This document shows positions 52,095 to 60,809 of a stretch of 64,000 bases of DNA, piece after piece. The notes under the pieces are model-generated. The model ran no database searches. It had not been told where the DNA came from and saw only the letters and a list, made by a program, of their open reading frames with translations. The stretch covers positions 43,375-107,374 of the forward strand of contig DGLB01000043.1 in NCBI GenBank assembly GCA_002387845.1, read 5' to 3'. The DNA comes from Stenotrophomonas maltophilia (lineage in GTDB: Bacteria; Pseudomonadota; Gammaproteobacteria; Xanthomonadales; Xanthomonadaceae). The number at the start of each line of letters is the position of its first letter. Position 1 is the first letter of the stretch. A program made the translations under genes and the position numbers.

Positions 52095-53367
52095 ACCCGG
52101 CCCGCTGCACCGCCGCCTGCTCTGGTGGCTGCTGGCCTACCTGGGGTTGATCTCGGTGGCGGTGTTCAGCGTGGGCAACTACGTGCACGAGCATGCCGAG
52201 CATTCCGCATGGCGCGCGCTGCTCAATTCCGAGCTGGACAGCATCATCAATCACGTCGAGCACGAGCCCCACTACCGCTGGCAGGATTCGGACACCCTGC
52301 GGCTGTTCACCATCAATGACGACCCCGCATTGCCGCCGGTGCTGCGCACGCTGCACCCGGGCCTGCACGATGGGGTGGTGATCAACGAACGCTCTGCGGC
52401 GGTGATGGTCCGCGACACCTCCCGGGGAAGGCTGGCGCTGGCGCTGGACATCAACGACTTCCATGAGCTGGAGGAGTTCGCCACGCGCTGGGTGATGCTG
52501 GCCGGCGTGGTGATGATCCTGGTGACCGTGCTGATGGCCTCCATTGGTGTCAGCCGGCTGGTGCAACCCCTGCGCTCGCTGGCCCGGCACATCCATGATC
52601 TGCGCCCCGGCGTACCCGGCCAACGCGTGGACGTCGATCCGCGCGGCAGTTCCGAGCTGTACGTGATCGCCGACGCGCTCAACGACTATCTGCGCCGCAA
52701 CGAACAGTTCGTCGAACGCGAACGGGTGTTCATCAGTACCGCCAGTCATGAGCTGCGCACGCCCATCGCCGTGATCACCGGTGCGGCCGAGCTTGCGCTG
52801 GAGCAGCCCAACGTCCCCGAGCGGGCGCGCCAGCAGATGCTGCGCGTGCACCGCAGCGCACAGGGCGTGGAGCAGCTGATCCAGCTGCTGCTGGTGCTGG
52901 CGCGCGAGCCAACCCGCCTGGCCGCGCTGAAAGAGCGCATCGCGCTCGACGAACTGCTGCCCGACATCATCGACGACCACCGTCACCTGCTGGGCGACAA
53001 GGACCTGCAGATTGAACTGGCCCCGCTGCCCCGGGTGGACATCATCGCGCCGCTGGGCGTGGTCCAGGCCGCCATCGGCAACCTGCTGCGCAATGCGATC
53101 GAGAACAGCGGGCGCGGCCAGATCCGGCTGGCCCTTTCAGAACGGGGTGTCGTCACCCTGGAGGATCCCGGGCTGGGCATGAGCCCGGAGGAGATCGCCG
53201 CCGTCTACGCACGGCTGGCGCGGGGGGACCGCAATGAACAGAGCGGTATCGGCCTCGAACTGATCGCGCGCCTGTGCGAGCACCTGGGCTGGGGGTTGAC
53301 CATCGAGCCGAGCGATCCGCGCGGCACGCGTGTGCTGCTGGACCTGGGGGCTTCGCTGCCCGCTTGA
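52081..53367 (+). CDS. sensor histidine kinase
   Basis: The 428-residue membrane kinase has two membrane helices (about 12-35 and 138-160) around a periplasmic sensor of about 100 residues rich in His and acidic residues (HEHAEHSAW, NHVEHEPHY). That composition could suit cation sensing. A HAMP linker follows, then the HisKA box SHELRTP with H223, and an ATPase domain with NLLRNAIENS (N box), DPGLGMSP (G1) and a shortened G2 (GIGLELIA). It should phosphorylate the overlapping upstream response regulator. Confidence 0.92.
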   Translation: MRLRKPGPLHRRLLWWLLAYLGLISVAVFSVGNYVHEHAEHSAWRALLNSELDSIINHVEHEPHYRWQDSDTLRLFTINDDPALPPVLRTLHPGLHDGVVINERSAAVMVRDTSRGRLALALDINDFHELEEFATRWVMLAGVVMILVTVLMASIGVSRLVQPLRSLARHIHDLRPGVPGQRVDVDPRGSSELYVIADALNDYLRRNEQFVERERVFISTASHELRTPIAVITGAAELALEQPNVPERARQQMLRVHRSAQGVEQLIQLLLVLAREPTRLAALKERIALDELLPDIIDDHRHLLGDKDLQIELAPLPRVDIIAPLGVVQAAIGNLLRNAIENSGRGQIRLALSERGVVTLEDPGLGMSPEEIAAVYARLARGDRNEQSGIGLELIARLCEHLGWGLTIEPSDPRGTRVLLDLGASLPA

Positions 53368-53380
53368 TCCGGGCACCGCG

Positions 53381-53404
53381 ATGACACGCTTGGCGTGTCA
53401 CTAC
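53381..53404 (-). repeat. SMAG-like REP element (GACACGC type)
   Basis: GACACGC-TTG-GCGTGTC followed by CTAC, 14 nt past the kinase stop; inverted relative to the copy at 53439-53462. Confidence 0.72.
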
Positions 53405-53438
53405 GGGTCATCGATTCCCGCCCTGATGCGGATCACGC

Positions 53439-53462
53439 GTAGGGACACGCCATGCGTGTCCA
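53439..53462 (+). repeat. SMAG-like REP element (GACACGC type)
   Basis: GTAG then GGACACGC-CAT-GCGTGTCC. It faces the copy at 53381-53404 head to head with a 34-nt spacer. Confidence 0.72.
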
Positions 53463-53511
53463 CGGGGTACCCAAGGTGGCAATACGTGAAGATGATGTTA
53501 ATCTCCAGATC

Positions 53512-53539
53512 AGCGCCGCCTTATGCGGCGCTTTTTTTT
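53512..53539 (+). terminator. strong terminator upstream of the DUF819 gene
   Basis: AGCGCCGC-CTTAT-GCGGCGCT followed by eight Ts; it ends transcription from the two-component operon. It lies only 29 nt before the next ATG, so that gene's promoter must overlap it or it acts as a leader attenuator. Confidence 0.85.
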
Positions 53540-53567
53540 GCCCTTTCGATCGACAGAGGATGGCAGC

Positions 53568-54818
53568 ATGCCGACCGAACCCAGTACCGCCCTCATCACC
53601 AGCGACATCGTTGGCCTTGGCCTGATCGCCGCCACCCTGGCCCTTATTTTCTGGGCCGCCAGCGGGCCGACCCCGCTGCTGAAGAAAATCTTCGCCTGGG
53701 TCCCGGCCCTCCTGCTGTGCTATTTCATTCCGGCCATCTACAACACCACCGGCCTGATCGACGGCCACAGCACCAAGCTCTACAACCCCATCGCCCGCGA
53801 CGTGCTGCTGCCGGCCGCGCTGGTGCTGCTCACGCTCTCCATCGACCTCAAGGGCATTCTCAAACTCGGCCCCAAGCTGCTCATCGTGTTCTGCGCCGGC
53901 ACGCTCGGCATCGTCCTCGGTGCCATCGTCTCGTTCCAGCTGATGACCTGGATCCATCCGGAAACCATGGCCGGCGACACCTGGGCCGGCATGGCGGCGC
54001 TGGCCGGCAGCTGGATCGGCGGCGGGGCCAACATGGTCGCCATGCGCGAAGTCTTCGGCGTCAACGCCACCACCTTCGGTCAGTTCGCCGTCGTCGACGT
54101 CGCCTGTGCCAGCCTGTGGATGGCGATCCTGCTGTTCCTGGCCAACCGCGCGCAGCAGATCGACACCCGTAACGGGGCCGACACCCGTGCCATCGACGAG
54201 ATGAAGGCACGCATCAGTGCCTACGAGGCGCAGAACGCCCGCATCCCGACGCTCACCGACCTGATGATCATCGTCGGCGTCGCCCTTGGCGGTGTCGCCC
54301 TCGCGCACGCCATCGCCGCGCCGCTGAGTGCCTGGTTCAAGGCCAACGTCAGCTGGGCCAGCCAGTTCAGCCTCGACAGCGCTTTCGTCTGGGTCGTGCT
54401 GCTCTCCACCGCGCTCGGCCTGGGCCTCAGCTTCACCCGCGCCCGCAAGCTGGAAGCCGCCGGTGCCTCGCGCCTGGGCACGGTATTCCTGTACTTCCTC
54501 ATTGCCTGCATCGGCATGCAGATGGACCTGCTCTCGCTGCTCGACAAGCCGTGGCTGTTCGCGCTCGGCGTGATCTGGATGGCCGTCCACGTGCTCGTGC
54601 TGTGGATCGTGGCCAAGCTGCTGCGCGCGCCGCTGTTCTTCTTCTCCATCGGCTCGATGGGGAACATCGGTGCTGCGGCATCGGCCCCCGTGGTGGCCGC
54701 GGCGTTCCATCCCAGCCTGGCCCCGGTGGGCGTGTTGTTGGGCACCGTGGGGTACGCGACCGGCACCGGCATCGCCTACGTGACCGGGTTGATTTTGAAG
54801 TGGATGGCGGGGGGCTGA
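53568..54818 (+). CDS. DUF819 family membrane protein
   Basis: The 416-residue protein has about 10-11 membrane helices and matches the DUF819 (YjcL-like) family: the conserved DLKGILKLGPKLLIVF, SWIGGGANMVAMREVF and GSMGNIGAAASAPVVAAAFH are visible. The repeated Gly-rich half-domains suggest a transporter with inverted repeats. Function is not known. ATG at 53568 with AGAGGA upstream is used; the frame is open to 53523. It lies between two terminators and is monocistronic. Confidence 0.9.
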   Translation: MPTEPSTALITSDIVGLGLIAATLALIFWAASGPTPLLKKIFAWVPALLLCYFIPAIYNTTGLIDGHSTKLYNPIARDVLLPAALVLLTLSIDLKGILKLGPKLLIVFCAGTLGIVLGAIVSFQLMTWIHPETMAGDTWAGMAALAGSWIGGGANMVAMREVFGVNATTFGQFAVVDVACASLWMAILLFLANRAQQIDTRNGADTRAIDEMKARISAYEAQNARIPTLTDLMIIVGVALGGVALAHAIAAPLSAWFKANVSWASQFSLDSAFVWVVLLSTALGLGLSFTRARKLEAAGASRLGTVFLYFLIACIGMQMDLLSLLDKPWLFALGVIWMAVHVLVLWIVAKLLRAPLFFFSIGSMGNIGAAASAPVVAAAFHPSLAPVGVLLGTVGYATGTGIAYVTGLILKWMAGG

Positions 54819-54820
54819 GC

Positions 54821-54852
54821 AAAAAAGGCGGCGCAGATGCGCCGCCTTTTTC
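54821..54852. terminator. bidirectional terminator between DUF819 and ybdD
   Basis: AAAAAAGGCGGCGC-AGAT-GCGCCGCCTTTTT is a 13-bp stem with A-run and T-run on either side, serving the two convergent genes. Confidence 0.9.
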
Positions 54853-54872
54853 TTGCATCCAACTCGTTTAGC

Positions 54873-55097
54873 TCAGCAGCAGCGACCGCCGTTGCGACCG
54901 CCGTACCGTGCCTCCTGACGTTCCCGGAAGAACGTCTTGTAGTCCATCGGCGTGCGGTCCGGATGCTTCTCCAGCACGTGCCGCACGTAGTTGTCGTAAT
55001 CCGGAATACCGCAGCACAGCCGCGCCGTCTGCACCAGGCGCCGCCAGATGCGGCGGTGCGCCTGGTACTGACCGACCGGAACCAGACCGGTACCCAT
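54873..55097 (-). CDS. ybdD: YbdD/YjiX family small protein
   Basis: The 74-residue protein is the DUF466 partner usually encoded after cstA or the pyruvate transporter btsT. The family core CCGIPDYDNYVRHVLEKHPD then MDYKTFFRERQEARYG is clear. It may help the transporter, but its molecular role is unknown. ATG at 55097 shares one nucleotide with the cstA stop (TAATG), so the genes are translationally coupled. It ends just before the bidirectional terminator. Confidence 0.93.
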   Translation of the reverse strand: MGTGLVPVGQYQAHRRIWRRLVQTARLCCGIPDYDNYVRHVLEKHPDRTPMDYKTFFRERQEARYGGRNGGRCC

Positions 55098-57178
55098 TAC
55101 AGGTCCGCCATCTGGTGCGGCTGAAGCGCCACGTACGGGGTCTCCTTGTCCGTCCGCACCGGCGAACGACGCGCCACCACGATCGCCTTGATCGCATAGG
55201 CCAGGATCGCGAACACCACGAACAGGAACAGCACGGTCAGGCCGGTGTTCACGTACGCATTGCGCACGATCTGCTCCATCTGCGCCACGCTCTTGGCCGG
55301 AGCCGTGATCGTGCCGCTGGCCAACGCGTCCTGGAACTTGTGCGCCTGCGCCAGGAAGCCCTGCGCCGGGTTGCTGTCGAAGATCTTGATCAGGCCCGCA
55401 TAGGTCGTGCAGATCAGCAGCCATACCGCCGGCACTGCCGTCACCCATGCGTAGCGGTCGCGCTTCATCTTGAACAGCACCACCGTGCCCAGCATCAGCG
55501 CGATACCCGCCAGCATCTGGTTGGAGATGCCGAACAGCGGCCACAGGGTCTGGATGCCACCGAACGGATCCACCACGCCGGTGTACAGCAGGTAGCCCCA
55601 CAGCGCCACGCAGCCCGCCGTGGCGATGATGTTCGCCGTCCACGACTCGGTCTTCTTCAGCGCCGGAATGAAGTTGCCCAGCAGGTCCTGCAGCATGAAC
55701 CGGCCGGCACGCGTGCCCGCATCCACCGCGGTGAGGATGAACAGCGCTTCGAACAGGATCGCGAAGTGGTACCAGAACGCCATCATCGCGTCGCTGCCAC
55801 TCGGGATCGCCTCGTGCAGGATCATCGCGATACCCACCGCCAGGGTGGGCGCGCCGCCTGCCCGGTGCAGGATGGTGGGTTCACCGATGGCCGCCGCCGT
55901 CGCATTGAGCTGTTCGGGCGTGATCGTGAAGCCCCAGGTGTTGGTGATGTAGTGCGCGGCGGATACCGCATCCGCACCGATCACCGCGGCCGGGCTGTTC
56001 ATCGCGAAGTAGATGCCCGGGTCGATGATCGACGCAGCCACCAGGGCCATCACCGCCACGAACGATTCCATCAGCATGCCGCCGTAGCCGATGTAGCGCA
56101 TGTGGCTCTCATTGGCCAGCAGCTTCGGCGTGGTGCCCGACGCGATCAGCGCGTGGAAGCCCGATACCGCACCGCAGGCGATGGTGATGAACAGGAACGG
56201 GAACATGCCGCCCTTCCACACCGGGCCGTCGCCGCTGGCCGCGAACTGGGTCAGCGCCGGCATCTTCAGCTCCGGCATCACGATCAGGATGCCGATCGCC
56301 AGCGCCACGATGGTGCCGATCTTCAGGAAGGTCGACAGGTAGTCGCGCGGTGCCAGCAGCAGCCACACCGGCAGCACCGAAGCGACGAAACCGTAGCCGA
56401 TCAGCATCCACGTGATCTGCGTGCCGGTGAAGGTGAAGGCCGGGCCCCAGACCGGGTCGGCCGCCACCCGGCCGCCGTACCAGATGGCCAGCAACAGCAG
56501 GATCAGCCCGACCACCGAGATCTCGCCGATCTTGCCCGGGCGGATGTAGCGCATGTAGACGCCCATCATGATCGCGATGGGCATCGTGGCGATCACCGTG
56601 AACATGCCCCACGGGCTTTCGGCCAGTGCCTTCACCACCACCATCGCCAGCACCGCCAGGATGATGATCATGATCAGGAAGGCGCCGAACAGCGCGATGG
56701 TGCCGGGTATCTGGCCCATTTCCTCGCGCACCAGGTCGCCCAGCGAGCGACCGTTGCGGCGGCTGGAGATGAACAGGACCATGAAGTCCTGCACGGCACC
56801 GGCCAGCACCACGCCGACCACCAGCCACAACAGGCCGGGCAGGTAGCCCATCTGCGCCGCCAGCACCGGCCCGACCAGCGGGCCCGCACCGGCAATCGCC
56901 GCGAAGTGGTGGCCGAACAGCACGTGCTTGTTGGTGGGCACGTAGTCCAGGCCGTCATTGTTGAGCACCGCCGGGGTGGCCCGGGTCGGGTCGAGCTGCA
57001 TCACCTTGCTGGCGATGAACAGGCTGTAGAAGCGGTAAGCGATAAGGTAGATGGAGACCGCGGCGACCACGATCCACAAGGCGTTGATGTGCTCGCCCCG
57101 CCGCAGTGCGACGGTGCCAAGACAGAACGCACCGAGCAGCGCGAGCGCCGCCCAGCCGAACTTGGAAAAACCTTTCAT
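55097..57178 (-). CDS. cstA: CstA family pyruvate/peptide transporter
   Basis: CstA is the carbon-starvation membrane protein, shown in enterobacteria to import pyruvate and linked to peptide use. The 693-residue protein has about 16 membrane helices. The family motifs are NKHVLFGHHFAAIAGAGPLVGPV near the N-terminus, VQDFMVLFISSRRNGRSLG, and GVVDPFGGIQTLWPLFGISN near the C-terminus. ATG at 57178 (MKGFSKFGWAALALLG) begins at the first helix; the frame extends to 57235. It is followed by ybdD in the same transcript and is divergent from a pirin gene. Confidence 0.94.
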   Translation of the reverse strand: MKGFSKFGWAALALLGAFCLGTVALRRGEHINALWIVVAAVSIYLIAYRFYSLFIASKVMQLDPTRATPAVLNNDGLDYVPTNKHVLFGHHFAAIAGAGPLVGPVLAAQMGYLPGLLWLVVGVVLAGAVQDFMVLFISSRRNGRSLGDLVREEMGQIPGTIALFGAFLIMIIILAVLAMVVVKALAESPWGMFTVIATMPIAIMMGVYMRYIRPGKIGEISVVGLILLLLAIWYGGRVAADPVWGPAFTFTGTQITWMLIGYGFVASVLPVWLLLAPRDYLSTFLKIGTIVALAIGILIVMPELKMPALTQFAASGDGPVWKGGMFPFLFITIACGAVSGFHALIASGTTPKLLANESHMRYIGYGGMLMESFVAVMALVAASIIDPGIYFAMNSPAAVIGADAVSAAHYITNTWGFTITPEQLNATAAAIGEPTILHRAGGAPTLAVGIAMILHEAIPSGSDAMMAFWYHFAILFEALFILTAVDAGTRAGRFMLQDLLGNFIPALKKTESWTANIIATAGCVALWGYLLYTGVVDPFGGIQTLWPLFGISNQMLAGIALMLGTVVLFKMKRDRYAWVTAVPAVWLLICTTYAGLIKIFDSNPAQGFLAQAHKFQDALASGTITAPAKSVAQMEQIVRNAYVNTGLTVLFLFVVFAILAYAIKAIVVARRSPVRTDKETPYVALQPHQMADL

Positions 57179-57371
57179 GAGTTGCGTCTCCCTGGAGTGC
57201 ATCGTTAGGGTCCGCGCTGTCACTGACCGGGTCAATGAGAACGCGGTGGCTTGCCGCTAGTACTTTGGTCGAATGGGGGGTATGGCTGGAACAATGGGTT
57301 GCGGGCGTGGCGGTTGGTCGCTGCCGATGATGCGCCCATCTTGTACCGGGTTACCTTTTCGTGGAGTCAAC

Positions 57372-58223
57372 ATGAGCGCCTCTTCCCCGGTGCGTGTGCA
57401 GCGCACCATCCGTGGCATGCCCACCTCCGACGGGGCCGGCGTGCGCCTGACCCGGGTCATCGGTGGCCCCGAGCTGCCCGACCTCGACCCGTTCCTGCTG
57501 CTGGACGAGTTCGGCACCGACCGCGCCGAGGACTATCTGGCCGGCTTCCCCAGCCACCCGCACCGCGGCTTTGAAACCGTGACCTACATGCTCGACGGGC
57601 GCATGCGCCACAAGGACAACCACGGCAACGAGGGCCTGCTCACCCCGGGCAGCGTGCAGTGGATGACCGCCGGCCGTGGCCTGGTGCATTCGGAGATGCC
57701 CGAGCAGGAGTCCGGGCGCATGCGCGGCTTCCAGCTGTGGGTGAACCTGCCGGCGCGCGAGAAGATGACCGCGCCGAAGTACCAGGAATTCGCCCCCGAG
57801 CGCATTCCGGTGGCACAGCCGGTGCCGGGCGTGCAGGTGAAGGTGATTGCCGGGCAGGTGGGCGACACTCTCGGTCCGATCGCGCAGCCGGCGACCGACC
57901 CGGTGTATCTGGACATCGCGCTGGAACCGGGTGTGGCGTGGGACTACGTGCTGCCGGACGGGCATAACGCGTTCGCCTATGTGTTCGAAGGGGCGTTGAC
58001 GGTGGGGCAGGGCGAGGACGCGCGGCCCGTGAGTGCGCAGGAAATGGCGGTGCTGGGCGGTGGCGAAGTGCTGCAGCTGCAGGCGGGCGGTGAAGGCGCG
58101 CGCTTGATCCTGGTGGCAGGCCGGCCGTTGCGCGAGCCGGTCATGCGCCATGGTCCGTTCGTGATGAACACGCGTCAGGAACTGATGCAGGCCTTTGTTG
58201 ATTTCCAGGAAGGCCGCTTCTGA
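57372..58223 (+). CDS. pirin family protein (first of two)
   Basis: The 283-residue bicupin has the N-terminal metal-binding motif in FPSHPHRGFETVTYML with the later Glu-containing HSEMPEQESGRMRGFQLWVN. The PRSVQW-like region is present as TPGSVQWMTAGRGLVHSE. Some pirins have quercetin 2,3-dioxygenase activity and others act as redox cofactors; the role here is not known. ATG at 57372 has GGAG 5 nt upstream. A second, distinct pirin gene is at 59800-60663. A REP element follows the stop. Confidence 0.92.
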   Translation: MSASSPVRVQRTIRGMPTSDGAGVRLTRVIGGPELPDLDPFLLLDEFGTDRAEDYLAGFPSHPHRGFETVTYMLDGRMRHKDNHGNEGLLTPGSVQWMTAGRGLVHSEMPEQESGRMRGFQLWVNLPAREKMTAPKYQEFAPERIPVAQPVPGVQVKVIAGQVGDTLGPIAQPATDPVYLDIALEPGVAWDYVLPDGHNAFAYVFEGALTVGQGEDARPVSAQEMAVLGGGEVLQLQAGGEGARLILVAGRPLREPVMRHGPFVMNTRQELMQAFVDFQEGRF

Positions 58224-58232
58224 GCGAAGAGC

Positions 58233-58255
58233 AGCCGGGCAGAGCCCGGCTCTAC
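58233..58255 (-). repeat. SMAG-like REP element (GCCGGGC type)
   Basis: AGCCGGGC-AGA-GCCCGGCT followed by CTAC, 10 nt after the pirin stop; GTAG-headed on the minus strand. Confidence 0.75.
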
Positions 58256-58287
58256 AAGGGCGCGGCGATTCCGGGCCGCGCCATGCA

Positions 58288-58749
58288 TCAACGTTCGGCA
58301 GCGACCGCCGACGAACCCAGCGCCATGCCCCGGGTCAGCGTCTGCAGCGAGCCCAGTTCCTTCGAATCACTGGGATACAGCGCAATCTGCGCATACTTGT
58401 TCTTGTCCAGCTTCACGATCGTCATGCGCCGATCCGCATAGCCGGGCGGCTGCTGGCCGCCCAGGTCAGGCAGGTACCAGTACATGTCCTCGCCGGCAAA
58501 GCTGCCTTTTTCCTGGCGCAGAGGGCGCGAAAGCGGGATGTCAGGATCGCGCTGGGTCAGCATCAGACTCAGCACTTCGCGTCCGTCGGCGGTCGTGGCT
58601 TTGCACGACAGGTAATTGTTCTCTGCCTGTTCCTTCCACTGCAGGCCGCTGTCGGCCGGCAGGTTGGGACATTCGGCAGTGGCCTGGGCCGAGGCCACGG
58701 TGGCACTCAACAACAGACACAGCGTTACAACAGCGCGCAGGACGTTCAT
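58288..58749 (-). CDS. secreted protein of unknown function
   Basis: The 153-residue protein has a Sec signal peptide (MNVLRAVVTLCLLLSATVASA, cleavage before QA). The mature part has two cysteines (AECPNL, LSCKAT) and a YADRRMTIVKLDKNKYAQIA segment. Family not recognised. ATG at 58749 defines the signal peptide; the frame is open to 58857. It lies between a pirin and the aquaporin gene and reads in the same direction as the latter, with a 149-nt gap. Confidence 0.78.
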   Translation of the reverse strand: MNVLRAVVTLCLLLSATVASAQATAECPNLPADSGLQWKEQAENNYLSCKATTADGREVLSLMLTQRDPDIPLSRPLRQEKGSFAGEDMYWYLPDLGGQQPPGYADRRMTIVKLDKNKYAQIALYPSDSKELGSLQTLTRGMALGSSAVAAER

Positions 58750-58898
58750 GCTTCCCCCAAGAAGTCGAATGGCAGGGCCACGGGCGGGAGCGTCCAATCT
58801 CCGGTCGCGTGACGGGCTGGTGATTTTGACCTTAACGGAATGTGACCGGATCTTCAAATAACTGTTTCAAATGTATCTGAATCCGGCTAGGCGTATGG

Positions 58899-59627
58899 TC
58901 AGCCGGGGCGGGGTTCGGCCCCGATCCACTTGTAGGCGATGCCGCCGATCATCCCGCCCAGCAGCGGGGCCACCCAGAACAGCCACAGTTGGCTCAGCGC
59001 GCCGCTGCCGGCGAACACCGCCACGGCGGTGGAGCGGGCCGGGTTCACCGAGGTGTTGGTCACCGGAATGCTGATCAGGTGGATCAGGGTCAGCGCCAGG
59101 CCGATGGCCAGCGGGGCGAAGCCCGCCGGGGCGCGGCCATGGGTGGCTCCCATGATCACCACCAGGAAGAAGGCGGTGAGCACCACCTCGCACAGGAAGG
59201 CGGCGGCCACGCTGTAGCCGCCGGGCGACAACGCCCCGTAGCCGTTGCTGGCAAATGCGCCGGCCTGGCTGCCATCGATGGCAAAGCCGGGCGCGCCACT
59301 GGCGATATGCAGAAGAATGCAGGCGGCGAGGAAGCCGCCCACCACCTGGGCCAGGACGTAGGGCACCACGTCGCGGGCGGGAAAGCGGCCTCCAGCGCAC
59401 AGCCCCACCGTGACGGCCGGATTGAAATGGGCCCCCGAGACATGCCCGAAGGCATACGCCCCGGTCAGCACGGTCAGGCCGAAGGCCAGGGCCACACCGA
59501 CAAAGCCGATGCCGAGCGGATTGCCATCACCACCGAACTTCGCCGCCAGTACGGCGCTGCCGCAGCCGCCCAGCACCAGCCAGAACGTGCCGAGCAGCTC
59601 GGCCGCCAATCGCTTTGCCATGTTCAT
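58899..59627 (-). CDS. aqpZ: aquaporin Z
   Basis: Aquaporin Z is the inner-membrane water channel. The 242-residue protein has six membrane helices and both NPA half-helices: HFNPAVTVGL (about residue 69) and TSVNPARSTAV (about 195). The selectivity-filter Arg follows the second NPA, and GHVSGAHFNPA is typical of AqpZ. The start is ATG at 59627, with a second ATG two codons on (MNMAKR). It is monocistronic, with a REP-containing gap towards the second pirin. Confidence 0.95.
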   Translation of the reverse strand: MNMAKRLAAELLGTFWLVLGGCGSAVLAAKFGGDGNPLGIGFVGVALAFGLTVLTGAYAFGHVSGAHFNPAVTVGLCAGGRFPARDVVPYVLAQVVGGFLAACILLHIASGAPGFAIDGSQAGAFASNGYGALSPGGYSVAAAFLCEVVLTAFFLVVIMGATHGRAPAGFAPLAIGLALTLIHLISIPVTNTSVNPARSTAVAVFAGSGALSQLWLFWVAPLLGGMIGGIAYKWIGAEPRPG

Positions 59628-59774
59628 TGCATGTCTCCACGAACGCCCGGGGGAGGAGGGCTGTGGCGACCGTAGCTGAAGCGCGGTTCATCGGGGTGAA
59701 GCCCGCGTCAGCTGCCGACGAACGGCAAAAACCGCGTGAAAACGCGTGAACGCCATGCCGGACACCGCGTGAAC

Positions 59775-59796
59775 GTAGTGCCGGGCTTGCCCGGCA
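59775..59796 (+). repeat. SMAG-like REP element (GCCGGGC type)
   Basis: GTAG then TGCCGGGC-TT-GCCCGGCA, immediately before the stop of the minus-strand pirin gene. Confidence 0.72.
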
Positions 59797-59799
59797 ACC

Positions 59800-60663
59800 T
59801 CAATAACTGGGCAACGGAATAAATTCCTTGTCATCGCCCGGAATCGTCCCGAATCGCCCCGATTCCCAATCGTGCTTGGCCTGTTCGATCCGTTCCTTCG
59901 AACTGGACACGAAGTTCCACCACAGATGACGCGGGCCATCCAACGGCTCGCCGCCCAGCAGCATCGCCTTGACCGGCGTCTTCGCACGCAGCCGGCCACG
60001 CGCATTGAACTCGGGCAGGATCAGATGCTGTGCCGGCACATCCACACCGTCCAGCTGCAATTCGCCTTCCAGTACGTAGATCGCGCGTTCCTTGTGGCTG
60101 GTATCCAGGTCCAGTTCCGCACCGGGCTCCAGGTCGAGCGCCACGTTCAGCGTGTCGGCAAACACCTTCACCGGCGATTCCTCGCCATAGGCGCGGCCAG
60201 CAATCACCCGCAGCCACACGCCATCACGGCGCTGCTGGGGCAGGGTGGCGGCGCTATGGTGGTAGAAGGCGGGGTCGGTTTCCTCGAAGTTCTTCGGCAG
60301 TGCCACCCAGGTCTGCATGCCGTGCAGCGGGTGGTCGTGCTCGCGCTCCACCGGTGGCGTGCGTTCGGAATGGGCAATGCCGCGGCCGGCGGTCATCCAG
60401 TTCACGTCGCCGGGGCGGATCACCTGGTCCGAGCCCAGCGTGTCGCGGTGGCCGATCGCGCCGGACCACAGGAAGGTCACCGTGGCCAGGCCGATATGCG
60501 GATGCGGACGCACGTCGATACCGGCACCGGCGGACAGCACCGCCGGGCCCATCTGGTCGACGAACACGAACGGGCCGACGCTGCGAGCCTGCAGGGTGGG
60601 AACGGCGCGGCGTACTTCCAGGCCGCCGATATCGTGGACGCGCGGGGCGATGATGGTGGTCAT
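59800..60663 (-). CDS. pirin family protein (second)
   Basis: The 287-residue bicupin has the pirin metal site in DVRPHPHIGLATVTFLWSG and the motif GDVNWMTAGRGIAHSERTP, which includes His and Glu ligands. It differs clearly from the pirin at 57372 (here VHDIGGLEVRRAVPTLQARS at the start and a C-terminal pirin domain ending FIPLPSY). Function is not known beyond the family. ATG at 60663 is chosen although the frame stays open to 61137 inside the next gene. It lies downstream of the fadB-like gene, with a terminator between. Confidence 0.92.
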   Translation of the reverse strand: MTTIIAPRVHDIGGLEVRRAVPTLQARSVGPFVFVDQMGPAVLSAGAGIDVRPHPHIGLATVTFLWSGAIGHRDTLGSDQVIRPGDVNWMTAGRGIAHSERTPPVEREHDHPLHGMQTWVALPKNFEETDPAFYHHSAATLPQQRRDGVWLRVIAGRAYGEESPVKVFADTLNVALDLEPGAELDLDTSHKERAIYVLEGELQLDGVDVPAQHLILPEFNARGRLRAKTPVKAMLLGGEPLDGPRHLWWNFVSSSKERIEQAKHDWESGRFGTIPGDDKEFIPLPSY

Positions 60664-60759
60664 GCGGGCGTTCTCGCTGGCGTGGACAGAACCCCAGCAT
60701 GGCACGTCGTGGTGCCGCCCGGATGCCCCATTCGAGCAACAGGTCGTCCGGAAAACAGC

Positions 60760-60781
60760 AACGCCGCCTTGCGGCGGCGTT
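60760..60781 (-). terminator. terminator of the FadB/FadJ-like gene
   Basis: AACGCCGCC-TTGC-GGCGGCGTT is a 9-bp perfect stem 28 nt past the stop, with a TGTTTTCC tail on the minus strand. Confidence 0.8.
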
Positions 60782-60809
60782 GACATGCAGGCCCGCTGGC
60801 CGGAACTGC

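Noticed and set aside
54908..57208. Open frame of 766 codons opposite cstA
   Set aside because: cstA is a certain gene; the opposite frame is His/Gln/Arg-rich shadow sequence.
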